Shown here: piece by piece, positions 32,183 to 44,741 of the stretch
Layout: the number at the start of each line of letters is the position of its first letter
How positions within the stretch are numbered: position 1 is the first letter of the stretch
Assembly (NCBI GenBank): GCA_010093705.1
Contig: MU006093.1
Coordinates: 669,462 to 733,461, forward strand
Length of the DNA stretch: 64,000 nt
Direction: 5' to 3'
Source: Patellaria atrata CBS 101060
Taxonomy: Eukaryota; Ascomycota; Dothideomycetes; Patellariales; Patellariaceae
Notes under the pieces: generated by a model
Database searches by the model: none
Seen by the model: only the letters and a program-made list of their open reading frames with translations
Told to the model about the DNA's origin: nothing
Program-made: the position numbers and the translations under genes

Positions 32183-35100
32183 GCTTTCGGGATTGGATTC
32201 GTAGAGATGTGTATAGGAGTCTGCCACTCATATGTAATATCAACTCTTTGGGACGGCATTCCGGAATGCTACCCGCCAGTTGGATGCTCAACGACCTTGC
32301 ATATTGAGTGCCTGGTTTACCATTCTCTAAATCCGGTAATGGGCTGTCCTCTAGACCAATATGTAATACTTCTATTCTGGAGGTGGAGGGTCTAGGTCTC
32401 GGCCTAATCGCAATTGTGCTGTGGACTGTGTAGGCGACATGGAAGATTATTGTCGAGGTCATTTCGCTATACGATCTATGGTATAGAGAGGATTGGAAGT
32501 AAGCCAACAATAATGAACCTAATTGGGCCCGGCGGTAGCAGGTTCTACAAGCATCTCAGCATTGAAAGATTTAAAGAATACTATAGGGTATTATCATCCG
32601 CCTCCTTGTCTACTTGCGATCGACGTTTACGCACACATTGAGTACGACGGAGGTTTTGGGTTACTAGGCTTCCAAAGTTTAGAAACACTGCGTTATTTGG
32701 AGCTGCGGCGTTGATAACGAGGACATGGAATTGCTCTCCTTTTGTTGAGCCGAGAAGTAGTTTGCTCGCTCATTTCCAACTTTTGTATTGTGTGTTCGAC
32801 ATGCAATGTAAGCACATCATTCTCGGGTTTGCTGCTGCGGTTCCGAAGGTCACAAGAAAAGGTAATACCCAAGAATGGTACGAAGATTGGGTTATAGTGA
32901 GTTTCAGGGGCTGTGACCTGACTTCTGAGAGAAAGCTCGATTGGAGTTATTCGGTAATCATGTATCATGGTTATTGGGGAATGCAGACGACGAAAAGAAT
33001 GAGAAGGAAATAGTCCAATCAGATGGCGCATTCGTGGTTTCCTTCTGTGAATTGAACAAGGCTTTGAGGTGCGTATCGATAATTGAACAAGCTATCAGAG
33101 GATCCCGAGAGGGCCATCCCGATACATGGCGTAAAGAGTACAACGGTACGACTTATTTGCCGGTCTTGCTGGGAGACTCTTAGATCCTACCGTCGAACTG
33201 GGTATTGTTTTCTCTCTCGGCATCGTCCTTTGGTAACCATCGTTCATTCTTCGGCTCAAAAGAAATTATTATGAACCTTAAAGGATGAACTGGAGATAAC
33301 CCTGTTAGCTTCGTGAGTCTACCACGGAGGATTTACTAAAACTGCTCCTGTGATCGATGAAGGCCCTGGAATTGTTGTGGAACTGGGTTACAAAAGAAAC
33401 CCGTGGAAGAATGGTTACCCCAGTTCATTCTCTTTAGCACAAGGTTTCCAATTTAAAGGAGATGGCGATTGGTATCACGTCTGGTCAGTTTGTATTGCGT
33501 AACAGAAATAGGATAATATCAATTAGAAGGAAGGTTATCATTCGGGTTGAGACCAGGTGGAAGAGTACGCTGTGAAGCGATAGTGCCGATGTTTGTCATT
33601 TCGCGGGTGCTGGAGCCTCTCTAAGTAATCGCCATGAAGAAAGAGATTCTCCCATATGGAATTCAAGACCATATATTCGTTTGTTGGGGGATCTTAGTCA
33701 GACAACATGGATGGAATTCCTCCTCCCTCTTTTTGCGAACAAACTCGTTGCTCAACTATTGGAAAGACCCTTCCCTGCAGGTCTTATCTTCCATCTGTGG
33801 CTCAATTTCGACATATCTGTTGGAACTCAGCAAGTTCGCCTACTACATTCCTTGTTCACCATTCTTCGTTCTCCGCTATATTTTATGTAAAAGGAGAAGT
33901 GGTTGGAACTGCCAATTCTCTTACCAGACCGACGATTGGGAGTTTTCATTTGGTGTTAAAAGAACCAAAGTAAGGAACATTAGCCCTCGATTATTCTAAA
34001 AGTTTGCTCGCTACGTACGCGATATTCCCTGGAACGGTTTTGAAGCAGTTGGCTTGAATAGAGGACTATGTGCCCGAATTCATTGCAGCGCGAGCTGGAC
34101 CGATTCCGATCAAGGGGGTCTTTTCCAATGTGAATTTCTGAAGCTTCATTATGGCAATTTTGCAACTACGGCCTCTACATAGAACTGTTCCACCCGCTAA
34201 TAAAAGACAAGAAGACCAGAATTGTCAGATATAGAGGCCGGTCTTGATTTATTGCTCCCCGCTTCGCTCCCTGCATCCATGGATATTGTGTCTTGAGTGC
34301 ATCATGAGAGAGATATTGCATTGAAAGGACTTGGCCTATGGAATTCCAGACCGTTCCGGGAGTCATGGAGTTCTTGAACCGACTGCGGTGCTCTTGTCGG
34401 TCTTTGATGACGATAATGCATTTCATTTGTCGTCAGCATCACACCTTATTTGTCGATATTGTCCCCTTTTGCTACTATCATAACGCTAAATCTTCCATTG
34501 TGGGGGCAAGGAATAGAAGTGGCTGGGACCAAACAGATCCCATTTTGTGGGTCTTCGAGTGCGGAAAATAAGTCCAGACTCCAAACGTCTCTCTAAGATC
34601 AGATGAGACAGTCCTATTAGGAAATTTGGCTGTGAAGGCCCTTATATAATTCAAAAAATTCAACGAACATTTCGGAACCGCTTAGGGTTCGTGGCATTAG
34701 AGTCCTTAAGATCTGCACTTGTTTCCCGGTGGTATTGCTGGAAGATGCTACCAAACCGACCCTGGCGTTATTTTTGGCCTAAGATCTCAGATAAATCATC
34801 ATTGGGGGTTTCGGGGATGAACACCAATTCTTATTTGCCTCCTTCGCTCGTTATTTCTATGAAAGAAGTCTTTAGCTGTAATCGGTGTTGGAGAATATTT
34901 GACTTATTGCGAGTGTCAGTCTCAAGGTATCATAGTGACTGAAGATGAACTTAAATTTTCAAATTACCTTAGGCACGAGTTAGAAGGTTTGACTGGATCA
35001 ATTAAAAAGCTGAAGCTGACCCCGCGTGTTTTTTTAAATCGGTCTCGTCGAATCGGATTTGGAACTACCCGCGTACAAATATTCGTTGGAAATCTGCGGT

Positions 35101-35484
35101 AAGAATATGAAAGAGTTACATCTTGAATTACAATGTGAAAGAGTAGAGGGAAGATTGAAGAAGAAACGGCCAATTTTCGGCCTGGCAAGGGCAACTTACC
35201 ATGAACTCTGACCTTCAAAAGTACATACCGGAATATCATCTTATTGGATCAAATAAGGAATAGAATGCCGACAGACAAATACTACAAACGCACAAAATGT
35301 CCTGGTGGACTTCGTTTGATCACTGGATCTTGAGCTTATGGTATCAGCAGAACAGCGGTCCGTATTTGTGCGTCACGCAAAATTTATCACGATCATCTAC
35401 CAAAAATTCACTGTGCAGACTGGATATCGAGGATTGTGTTGCCGGCACGATAATAGACATTGGATGGAGATCAAATTGCATTTA
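32183..35484. other. Gene-free block between two solo LTRs
   Basis: 3.3 kb without a retrotransposon gag/pol or any other recognisable protein. The flanking LTRs have different target duplications, so this is not the inside of one element. Short ORFs are scattered on both strands and lack signatures. Confidence 0.45.
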
Positions 35485-35668
35485 TGTCATGGCTCAACCT
35501 TAGATGAAAGCTGAAAGGTATATTGCTATATGTACATGAAGCTTAAACTTAAGGAATGAAAGCGTTGAGACAGCCTATGCTGTTTTAACGTTAAGTTACT
35601 AAAGTACAGTATGACTAAGCCGCTAGTTCATCCAAGGCACTTATACCTATCAGGTCTAACCCGTGACA
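35485..35668 (-). repeat. Solo LTR, second copy
   Basis: 184 bp, same orientation as the 32.0 kb copy and about 85-90% identical by eye, with a 13-14 bp insertion (TTAACGTTAAGTTA region near 35586). Ends TGTCA..TGACA. Flanks are ATTTA (35480-35484) and GTTTA (35669-35673), a 5-bp target duplication with one change. Confidence 0.8.
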
Positions 35669-37557
35669 GTTTACCCCTGACTATCCATAAGACCCCTGAT
35701 GGACCACTTTTGAAGACGCACAACATTTTTCGAATTCAAATGAGACCGGCGAAGGTCTATGATGGTTCGAAAAACACTGACAATTTGTTGGCGGGTTTTG
35801 CAAACTTGCACCTGAAACTAGATTACGGTGTCATTATCAGTTTGAAACCGGCACAATCAGGAGCAGAACCAAATGCAATTCCTCTCTCCTGTAATCTACC
35901 GAACCAAATTCTCGAATCAAATTGCTTCCTCCTCTTCTGGGCTGCTCCATTCATCCCTAGAACTTCGGCGAGCGAAGTCAATCGGTAAATTTGAAATACG
36001 TCGAATACCTTGCCCATTTCACTTGTATCCGACTGTGGGTATTGGGGTCCGGTTAGGTGAATCGGACTACCTAATGCGAAGCGTGGATGCTCTAATCATC
36101 ACTCGGAATCTATTCGGGGACTAGGCCTGGAAATGCACTTAGAGGTTTTTGATGTGAGAACAGGATTTTTCAATAACGATCAAGGCTCATGCCATCTTAT
36201 TGTTCAGGCTGGCGGGTTCGGCACTCAGGGTAGTCTCTGTCCTCGGCGCTCATTTCCTTTGGCAGTCCGCTATGTACACGTCTCGAAGAAACCTGTCTAG
36301 AGTATTTTCGTGCAGCGTCTGGACTCCAGTCAAACGCTCGGGTACATACTGGGTGCATTACATATGATCATCAACAAGGAATGATATTAGGGAGCTCCGC
36401 TGTCGGGAGAAACACATGGTGGTGTACGACAATCGCAGGTGAACTATTGAGGTGCTCTCATGCCCAGAGGTCTAGTCAACAATCAAGATGAGACCATTTT
36501 GGAAAGAATTCCACATCTAAAAAAAACGAAACAAAAACAGATAATACAGGAAAGGAGGAGGAACGAAAATTCAAGAGTTCCCCCTAACCCCCTGAAAAGA
36601 AGCTGAAGCAGTTATCCAAAATATCAGTAACGAAATTCTTCAAAACTTACGGTTCGGTCTGATTGGGATTGTCTCTGGAAATTATTTGCAAGTTTCATCC
36701 AGAGAAGAGTATTGAATCACTATCGTATATACTATTGGTCTGAAGCATCATTGGGAATTTGAGACTAAGAGCTTCAGAGTCTTTCAGAATTCTAAGATTG
36801 AAGGTGAAGGAAAAGTAATTCATGTGGTGAAGAGTACAGAATCATGATTCAATTGAGCAAAATCAAATTCTCGGGTACGGTTGGGATAGAAACCAAAATC
36901 AAACAAAGACATTGTGGCTTTGTTCTCTTCCTGGTCTGTTCGGTTCATTCTCTCCTCGTGAAGGTTTGGATTGAAGATATTAATACGGAACACACTTAAC
37001 TATTAGTTCACCTCTACTAAGTCAAGCAGGAGCGGAACAAAAGAACAGGAAACATTGAAGGACCGGTCTAATGAATTCGATCTATTAGTGCACGTTGTTT
37101 ACATCTGTGAAACAATGAAGCAATGCTGATAGGCCATTATTCTCTTTAGAAACACATATCATGATATCCCTCGCCCCATCTCACTCATCCCGCTTCTTTC
37201 CGCTCTTCTAAACGGGATGTTCTGATTACGATTTATCCTTCCACTTGGGGTTCAACTCTTACCTGCAAATCAGTTTGGGTGAACATTCAACATTCATATC
37301 CGGCGCTATGTTAGCAAACTCCTCTTCCCTACTGGACATCGCATACATTTCAAGCACCAGGCATGCACCAAACAAGATTATGTATTGTGAGGATTACACA
37401 ACGTTCGAAATATTTTCCATGCCCCTTTTCAAGTCTATCACACATGGTGATCTCAATTCCAATCTCTCCCACCGCTGTTTCATCTTGTCCGTCTACTCAC
37501 CGTTAGACATTTGTTGCTTGGACCAAAAGCACCAGGGCTAGTCGCGATAGTTCTACA
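35669..37557. other. Gene-free block
   Basis: No supported gene or repeat. The small ORFs (for example 35611-35988, which begins inside the LTR) have no family features. Confidence 0.45.
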
Positions 37558-37767
37558 ATGTTGACATCCAGGAGAACCTCCAGTTTCGCCCCGTTTTACT
37601 GCGGAAAATGTGGCCGTGCATCTCGCACTCCAGCTTGTTTGAGCCACCACACGAGGATGCGCCATGATATGCTTGGTGTGTATTGCTCTTATGGCCTCTT
37701 GATTGACAAACTCTCGATTGATCAGGCCTCGCTTGATCGTTATCGAACCCCGAAACTTGCCACTTAA
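37558..37767 (+). CDS. Orphan ORF with one consensus C2H2 zinc finger (doubtful gene)
   Basis: 69 codons from an ATG. Residues 15-38 fit C-x2-C-x12-H-x4-H exactly (YCGKCGRASRTPACLSHH then TRMRH), with Leu at the usual position two residues before the first His. It is the only protein motif I can see in the 18 kb desert. It may be a remnant of a fungal C2H2 factor or chance. A possible donor at 37677 (GTGTGT) and acceptor near 37726 would shorten it to about 42 aa. No promoter evidence. Confidence 0.25.
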   Translation: MLTSRRTSSFAPFYCGKCGRASRTPACLSHHTRMRHDMLGVYCSYGLLIDKLSIDQASLDRYRTPKLAT

Positions 37768-40700
37768 TCTGTCTATCAACGCATCACGGGAATTCCTCTT
37801 TCATCTCATCGGGCCCCAAGGTATTGCCTCGGTCATCAACAAGAGTATCATACACAATTAACACGATACAGGATGCGACAACCCCCAACCAGCATTATTC
37901 AAACAGCGCGGTAAACAACGGTACCTGAAGACACTTTACAGGAACATAAACATCATATCCAATTTCTCTGTTTGTCCGAGAATGACTGACCTATATACCA
38001 CATAACCATTGGCCTCTATTTTACTGTGACAGTGCTCACAGCCTTTTTCGTGGGCCCTTCGTCAACCACATGAACGAATTTTATCTTGCTAACCTCAATA
38101 GTTTGCGCTCACCCCCTGATGTCATCCATCTGCCGTACATCATTGTCCCAATCTCCCCAACCAGCTTTCGAAGATGGGTGAACATGTTCCACACCATCGA
38201 TCGTAAGGAGAAGAGATTATACAATGATAGTGAATGATTGGGCAGAGCAAGTTCTCAGGGGGATGACAACTGGAGCAATAACGGCATGACGTAGACAACG
38301 GGAGAGAAAACGGGGGTACTTATCAGATTGAAGTCTACCGGAACTATTTCTCCTGCATATTTGGGTCTGCACTGAGGCTATTCAGTGTGTAAGGGGTTGG
38401 TACTCAGGGGTAGCTTCTCAGGTAGCTATCGACTGTGGAACTTTACCTGCCATCTAATTATTCAACTTGATCATTGTGTCCATAGTAGAACTACAAATGA
38501 CATTTTGCCCTGTGTTAAGATCCAATGATCATATCATGTATCGAATACATGGTCAGAACCCACTGAAGCGGTACATATGGTAGCTGATCCTTTCCGAACG
38601 CAATGCTCTCTAGCATAGGTAGAAACAAAAAATACTTATAAACACCCAGAATATCTATATCTCTCCTCCAGTCAACACCATGTCCCTGCGTTCGTATACT
38701 AAATTCCTTAGGTGTCTCCATCATAGCATCTCAATGCTTGTTTGGAAGGGTGAGTTCACATTCCTCCACCACAGCCACATGCCCAACATTGATAGCAACT
38801 CCTCCAAATACCCAAACATCAACAACCTTAGCTAGAGGAGTTTTTTCTTTTCAGCCTCCTTTATCAGCATTGTTTGGACCTCCTCTTCTGCTATCTTCTC
38901 GCTCTTCTCGAATTTGAGTCTTAGTAGTTTCTCGTGAGAACCCCTTCCCTTTTCCAATCATTTGAATATTGATACAACATAAATTCTCGTTTTTGCTGTC
39001 TTTTGGCCCTTGATTGACTCAATATTTGAAACGTTCGTCGTTCTTGGTTCTCGCCGGCTATAATCGTCTTCCTGCTCCGTCGGGGGTTCAATTTTTTCAT
39101 CATCACCTCCTCGTCCACTTCACAATAACTTCCAAATAGATGTACGGGGACGTATTGTTTGTTGTAACAACTGATGGTATCATAACGAAATGACCGGTGT
39201 ACGCTCTCGGAACAAATCAGGGAAGAACAAGTATCACCTCTTGTTCGAAGTCTCCCAAGAATCGTAAGGCTCGTTCCGCTTGAAGTCAGTTTTGTCTTCG
39301 ATAATGAGCGCGATCGAGCAATCGGATACCATCTGGGGATGAGAGTGAGGAATGAATGGTGGGACAGATGATTAGGTTTGAACCAAATAGAGACTCATGA
39401 ATATGCTAGGGAGCTCTCGTAATTGGTTGCTCTTTTGAGCCCAGGCATGCGGCATCCAGGGGCAAATTTAAAAGTGGTGAGATGGTGAGATGATCTCCAA
39501 GTCGAAGACAATGAAATTGATTTGGATTGGACTCTCTCAATGAGCTATTAGGTCTAATTGTAGCGGTAAGGATAATAGTTCGGGACCGTAACCACGACTA
39601 TTGAATATTCTTTTGATTCGCCGCTCAGTTCCTTCCCAAGCTCTTCATCGTCCGTATAATACCATGGAGATTTGTTCGAACTTCTTCACCAGCTCCAGTC
39701 GTGGCAATGGGATAAACGGAGGAAGGTATATTGCCATCGATAATGCCGAATGGTGCGGTATGAGAGCCTATGCAAGCTAGGTCCCGTGTGTAGGAATGCA
39801 TACGTTCTACGCCCCTCTAACAAAAGCAATGAAAGGTCGAATCTCCTAGTACAAGAACTCACAGAACACTGGCTACGGTATAGTATCGACGAATGGTGAC
39901 AGCTGAATGGTGACAATCGGTATGCTTCTCAAGCTTCGTCTTCGACTCCAAAATGAGGGGCGATCGCTCGTAATTCTGACGGAGAAACAGAAACAACTCA
40001 AAGTATGCAAAGTGTAGTATTGGTGGCGTAGTTTCTAAGTTGAGATCAGACGACAAGAGTAAGGGTAGCCCAAAAGACAACACTAAGCCTGCTTTATGAA
40101 GCCATATCTCCTCATCCAGGCCGAATGACGAGCTTGCTTTTAGACTGGAACAGTAATAAGTATCGAGAGACAACATATTGTTCGGCCGAGAGCCTGAGAA
40201 GTAAACAACCACAACCAAATAGAGGATAACTTTGCGATCCTCATTGCTCGAGCAGTTTTGATTCCAAAACCCAGAGTTTCGTATGCTTGAAGACTTCAAG
40301 ATTCCATAATAGCTCTGGAGTTGCAATATGTTGTCCCAGCGTGGTCCACGACCTGACGGAAGCGTTCTGATTCTTCTCGTGTCTTCCGTGTCGAATAGTG
40401 AAATCTGGTGTTATGATGGCTAACATCCGTTGAAGGCTCAAATATCAAACGAAAGTCCAAATGCAAAAGAAACATTGCTCACGATTCTGAGTAGCCTCTT
40501 GCGCAAGTGCGAAGGTGATGTAGTATCAGGAAGTATTCTGGAAAAAAAAAATATATTCATCGTATACCATTTCTTCCTTCCCTGCTCCCGTAAATGAGTT
40601 ATTGCTAGACCCAATAGTACTACGATGCGCACTCCGGGAAAGAAGAATTATATCCTTATTCATTCTCCGTAGAAAATTCATCACTGATATTTGCCCCAGT

Positions 40701-42369
40701 CCAATGGATTATTATTGGTTGAAGAACAAATCCAACCTAACCTTTACTGTCAAAAATGAAAGGAGATGCATCAACAGGTACCAAGAGCCAGGAATGGCGT
40801 GAGGCCGTCGAAGACAAAATCGCGGCAATAAGGGAGAACTGTGGGTAGATACCGCAGAGAGATCATAAATACCATAGACTCCATAGTACTCGCAAAGGGG
40901 AGAGGAAGTTTTCAGCTACCATTTGTTTTGCGTTTACGCCTTTCTTTGAGGAATGAAAATTTGGCGGAAATTCAAAGCTCGTTAGGACAAAATCCAAACT
41001 TGTCCTGGGTAAAAATGGTCATATCCGCATATCTCGAAAGGTGGAGTAGTGTCGGTCGAGCGATAGATTGATGACGTATCGCCCATGGGTATAATGATGA
41101 CTATGCGTTTGGTCTCCAAATGAGCGATTGTGCACGGATAAGTCTCTGTCTTCAATCACAGAGATGGAAACTTGGGTTCCTATAGAAACCAAAAAATGGC
41201 CTCCTCCAATACAGAGTTTGGCATGTATTTTCTTTGATTGAAAAACCAACTAAAAAACAAAGACAGGACAACGTTTATCTAACTTCTTATTCAGTGTCTC
41301 TGAACACAGAGAGTAATAGGGGCTACCAAAAGAAGGTCCATTACAACACCTAGCCATCTTTACGTCAACGGTACACGGTTTTTAGACTAATCCTGAACGA
41401 TGTATTCCCCAGAACCCAAGAAATTAATGTGAATGAGGTAGTAGAACGTTGATGGCACTGGAGTGGCTGAACTCTTAATACTAATATCCAATGAACAGCA
41501 GCGGAACCACGGAGGTATGGACGCCGACAACCCAGCCCGCAAAATGGAGAAATTGATTTTTTGAGGTCATAGAATTTGAAGAGATCAGTGCATTCTTCCT
41601 GAAACTATAACTGCATGACACCACTGGGTGCGGATAACCTTGTCTTTTTTGTTTTTTGAACCAGAGGAATCAGATTATCTGGACTTTTACGAAAGCATTT
41701 CCGGAATGAAGTCTCAGAGAATTTGATTCTACCAAGAGAAAATACAGTAGTGCGAGCCGCTTATTGATTCCACAATGGGTGGCGACAGGTTCGTATCCCG
41801 ATGTGATGGATGCCCGGGACTAGAGCATATGGCGACGCCTACGCAGGGAAAAAGCTGTAACTGTCTTCAGTTATTCTTCCCCCACAATTATTCTTCAGTA
41901 CGCTTTCTTCTTGACACCTGTCTTTTGCATAGATTCGATATCAACCCCATAGATTGCCCCGAATAGCTGTTTTGGTCAAAAATTGCTGTTATTGTCTCTA
42001 TCCCCCTTTCCAAATCATCGCTTCGTAAATCATATGAGCGGCTCAGAATACATGTTGAGGGCGTTAGCTGAGTACGGGATGAATGAGAAGGAATCCAAAT
42101 CGCTGATGCCGTTTGACGGTATCCCTCTCCAACAAGCTCCGAAAATACGTTGTGCTTTATGCTTGAGGATATATTGTTGAGCCGAGTAATTAAGTCTCTA
42201 ACTAGGATAGCAGAGAGAACCAGATCGCCGACGTAATAAGGCATTAAGTCCAGAGCAGGTCAATAGGTCCTGGATTACTTGTTCAAGCCTACGAGTTGCC
42301 GAAAAAGGAGAGCCCAAAAAGATACCCCGAGTTCCGTATCATCTCGAGATAGTTCTACTACAGTACTGA
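37768..42369. other. Gene-free block
   Basis: No supported gene. The longest frame (39859-40326, minus, 155 codons) is Ser/Leu-rich, begins at a non-ATG-supported start and has no motif. A run of A residues lies at about 40540-40551. No tandem repeat was recognised by eye. Confidence 0.4.
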
Positions 42370-42372
42370 ATA

Positions 42373-42590
42373 TTACATTAAGAAAAGAAAGAAAAAATAA
42401 GGAAGAAAGGTGCAAAAAGAAAACCTCCGTAGAGGGAAAGTTAACCCGGCGAACGCATTTAACTTTATATTCTGGCGGAGGCGGGGCTCGAACTAAAGAC
42501 TTAGACATTTCACTCTTAGGAAATTGACTGAAGGAAATATGACAAAGGAAATGCCACCACTCAGCCATTGCCGCCAGAATTGAAAGTAAG
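42373..42590 (-). repeat. SINE-like repeat, copy 2 (tRNA-derived candidate)
   Basis: Read on the minus strand: GGCGGCAATGGCTGAGTGGT with TGGCTGAGTGG (42557-42567), a perfect match to the Pol III A-box pattern of Leu/Ser-type tRNAs. About 75 bases later comes GTTCGAGCCC (B box, about 42484-42493) and then CGCCTCCGCCA, a tRNA-like 3' end, followed by a shared non-tRNA body and a T/A-rich tail (42373-42400). The T-arm stem is not intact and the region between the boxes is too long for a mature tRNA, so it is not a working tRNA gene. Copy 1 lies at 8487-8690. Confidence 0.6.
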
Positions 42591-44741
42591 TAAGATTTGA
42601 GCACTTATGAGGGCTTTTTTGGTTGAAGGGATTTGTTTGAATAGCTACTGACGTAATGTGTTCGGCAGTCTCATGTGGCGTCTTCTTTGCGAATAAAATT
42701 TCCAAAGGACACAAGGGATACAACAGAGCCCTGACAATACATCATCCATTCCGTCTCAGGGGCGCATTGCTGACCGCCGAAGATGCACCACGCACCCAAT
42801 AATAGTGGTTCGAAAGAATACACCGGCAAGTAAAGGCGATAGGGCCAAATCGTTAGTCCGGTATACATTACAGAGAGCTAAAGCGTAAGTCAATCAAGCG
42901 AATGACCCTGAGGGTATGTTTATAGGGCAGCGCTTAGATCCACAATCGCTCATCGCCCCTTTTCTCTTTTGACTCTTCAACCCAGGAGAGAAACGAGTGT
43001 CCTTCATGACCAGTAACTCTGAATAAGTAACACCAGGATGAGGTTGATGGTATCGGAGCCAACCGGCTCAAGATACAGAATCGGGTGAACCGCGACTGCC
43101 ACAGAGGCCCTAAATAGCATCTCACTCCAAGACAAATCGGAGATGACAGAACACGATGAGCAGGAATCAAATCTAGCGCATCTCACACGAGGGAGAGAAA
43201 CTCCAGATTGATAGGATGTTGGTTCGATAGTGGAATAGAACTCTTCGACTCCAATACCACCCCATACGTGTCCACGGTTGCCGCCTTTGTCAATAGATGT
43301 AGGTTGTAGGCATAAAATGTATGCATATTCTAGCTCGAACGCTGTACTCTTTCTCAGGAAGCCGAAGGAAAACAATGATACAGCTCATAACTTCGTCCTG
43401 GTCGCTCCGTGCTCTGCCACCACTAGTCCGCTTCCAATCTACATTAACTAGTGAGTTCTTGGAAACCTTCTCAGAGTATAGAATGAATTGTCAAATGGAA
43501 ACTGATTCTGTCCTGCTCACGGCTGAGAACCATCAAGTACCAGAAAGCCGAATCCAAAAATGGTACCACTGATAGGACATAGTCAGTGCGGAAATACCTT
43601 CTCGCTATTGTCCAATCTCTTAATCCCACTATATTCGCAGGGCATGAGCAATCAGAGTGCCATAGCCCGCTTGCTATCCCAAGAGAAGCATGCATCCATA
43701 GCGCGTCGCAATACTAGGAGATATCACATCACTCCCATGGGACAACGAGCGATATGTTCTAACAGGAACGCACGAAAATAGCTTAATCCGTTTCCAGACG
43801 TATACCGCGATGGAATGAGTGCAGAGAAGAGCTAGGAATATGACAGTGTTTGACTAACCGGCGCACAACAAGGACACAATATGGCCAGGAGACTTTCGTA
43901 GTAAAGGTTCCCAGAGCCGTATAGATGATAATTAGACGTAATACTCCACCGAATGTCACATGTGAAATATGAGAGAGCTTCCCATCCGACGTCCCAGGAC
44001 CGGAACACCAAACTCTTTTGATCCATATATGCTGTTTTCGTGCTCCACGTATCACCGACGATCATAGCTCTTTCGAGTAATAGAAAAAAGAAATCGCTGT
44101 AGGCGACATATCCGATCATGAGCTTGTTAAGTAAAACGTGCATCCAACCAGAGTAGTTCCTGTATGTAGAGATATTTCAACAGGACCAGAATATATCATA
44201 GCAACCCCACTTTGGAAGGCCTAGGAGTGAACATCGACCGGTCGGAGATGACACAGCAATACAAAATCCATTGCTGGTCTACGAAGAGATAACATGCATT
44301 ACAGGCCATCCAGAATTACGCCGATTGTTTCTGATTCCTCAAGAAGGAATAAGGTTTGTAACTACAATGCATGGAATAGTTGACTTAAGGGGAATGTAGA
44401 TTTGTTTCATCGGCTTGTGAGGTAGTTCAGCACCCCAAGGATGTTCTACTGCAGGTTGAAATAAATGGCAGATTTCTGAAATTAGTTTCGAAGTCAAGTA
44501 ATGAGGGTAGAAACGGATCACTTGCTAAGACTTGCCGGTTGGTTGATGGATAGAAAAGAAAAGGAGAAGAGGAGAAGGGAACTGGGTACTTAACTCAGAG
44601 AAACAGGGTCATCGAGGCCATAAAATCATTGGCTCTATCTACTGTCATCGAAGTCAGTCCGCGTTGATATGTACAGCTCACACCGCTCCTTATTGCATAA
44701 TCTGCTGGCAAGTCTATATAATGATATTATTCTTCCCCCTT
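42591..44741. other. Gene-free block next to amidase 3' end
   Basis: No supported gene. ORFs 42934-43375 and 43832-44143 (minus) overlap each other and have no signature. Confidence 0.45.

Noticed and set aside
32005-35668. Complete retrotransposon bounded by the two LTRs
   Set aside because: Same orientation and 3.3 kb spacing suggested it, but each LTR has its own target duplication and no gag/pol coding sequence lies between.
35611-35988. 125-codon ORF starting MTKPLVHPRHLYLSGL, with a twin at 32120
   Set aside because: The shared N-terminus is only the solo LTR sequence read in one frame; the two ORFs diverge at the LTR end.
39859-40326. 155-codon minus-strand ORF in the desert
   Set aside because: It has no motif, low-complexity Ser/Leu runs and no conserved-looking segment; likely chance in stop-poor sequence.
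42373-42590. Functional tRNA-Leu/Ser gene
   Set aside because: A and B boxes are present, but the T stem does not pair and the acceptor stem has mismatches; better read as a SINE.
42275-42604. 109-codon minus-strand ORF
   Set aside because: It overlaps the SINE-like repeat and is explained by it.
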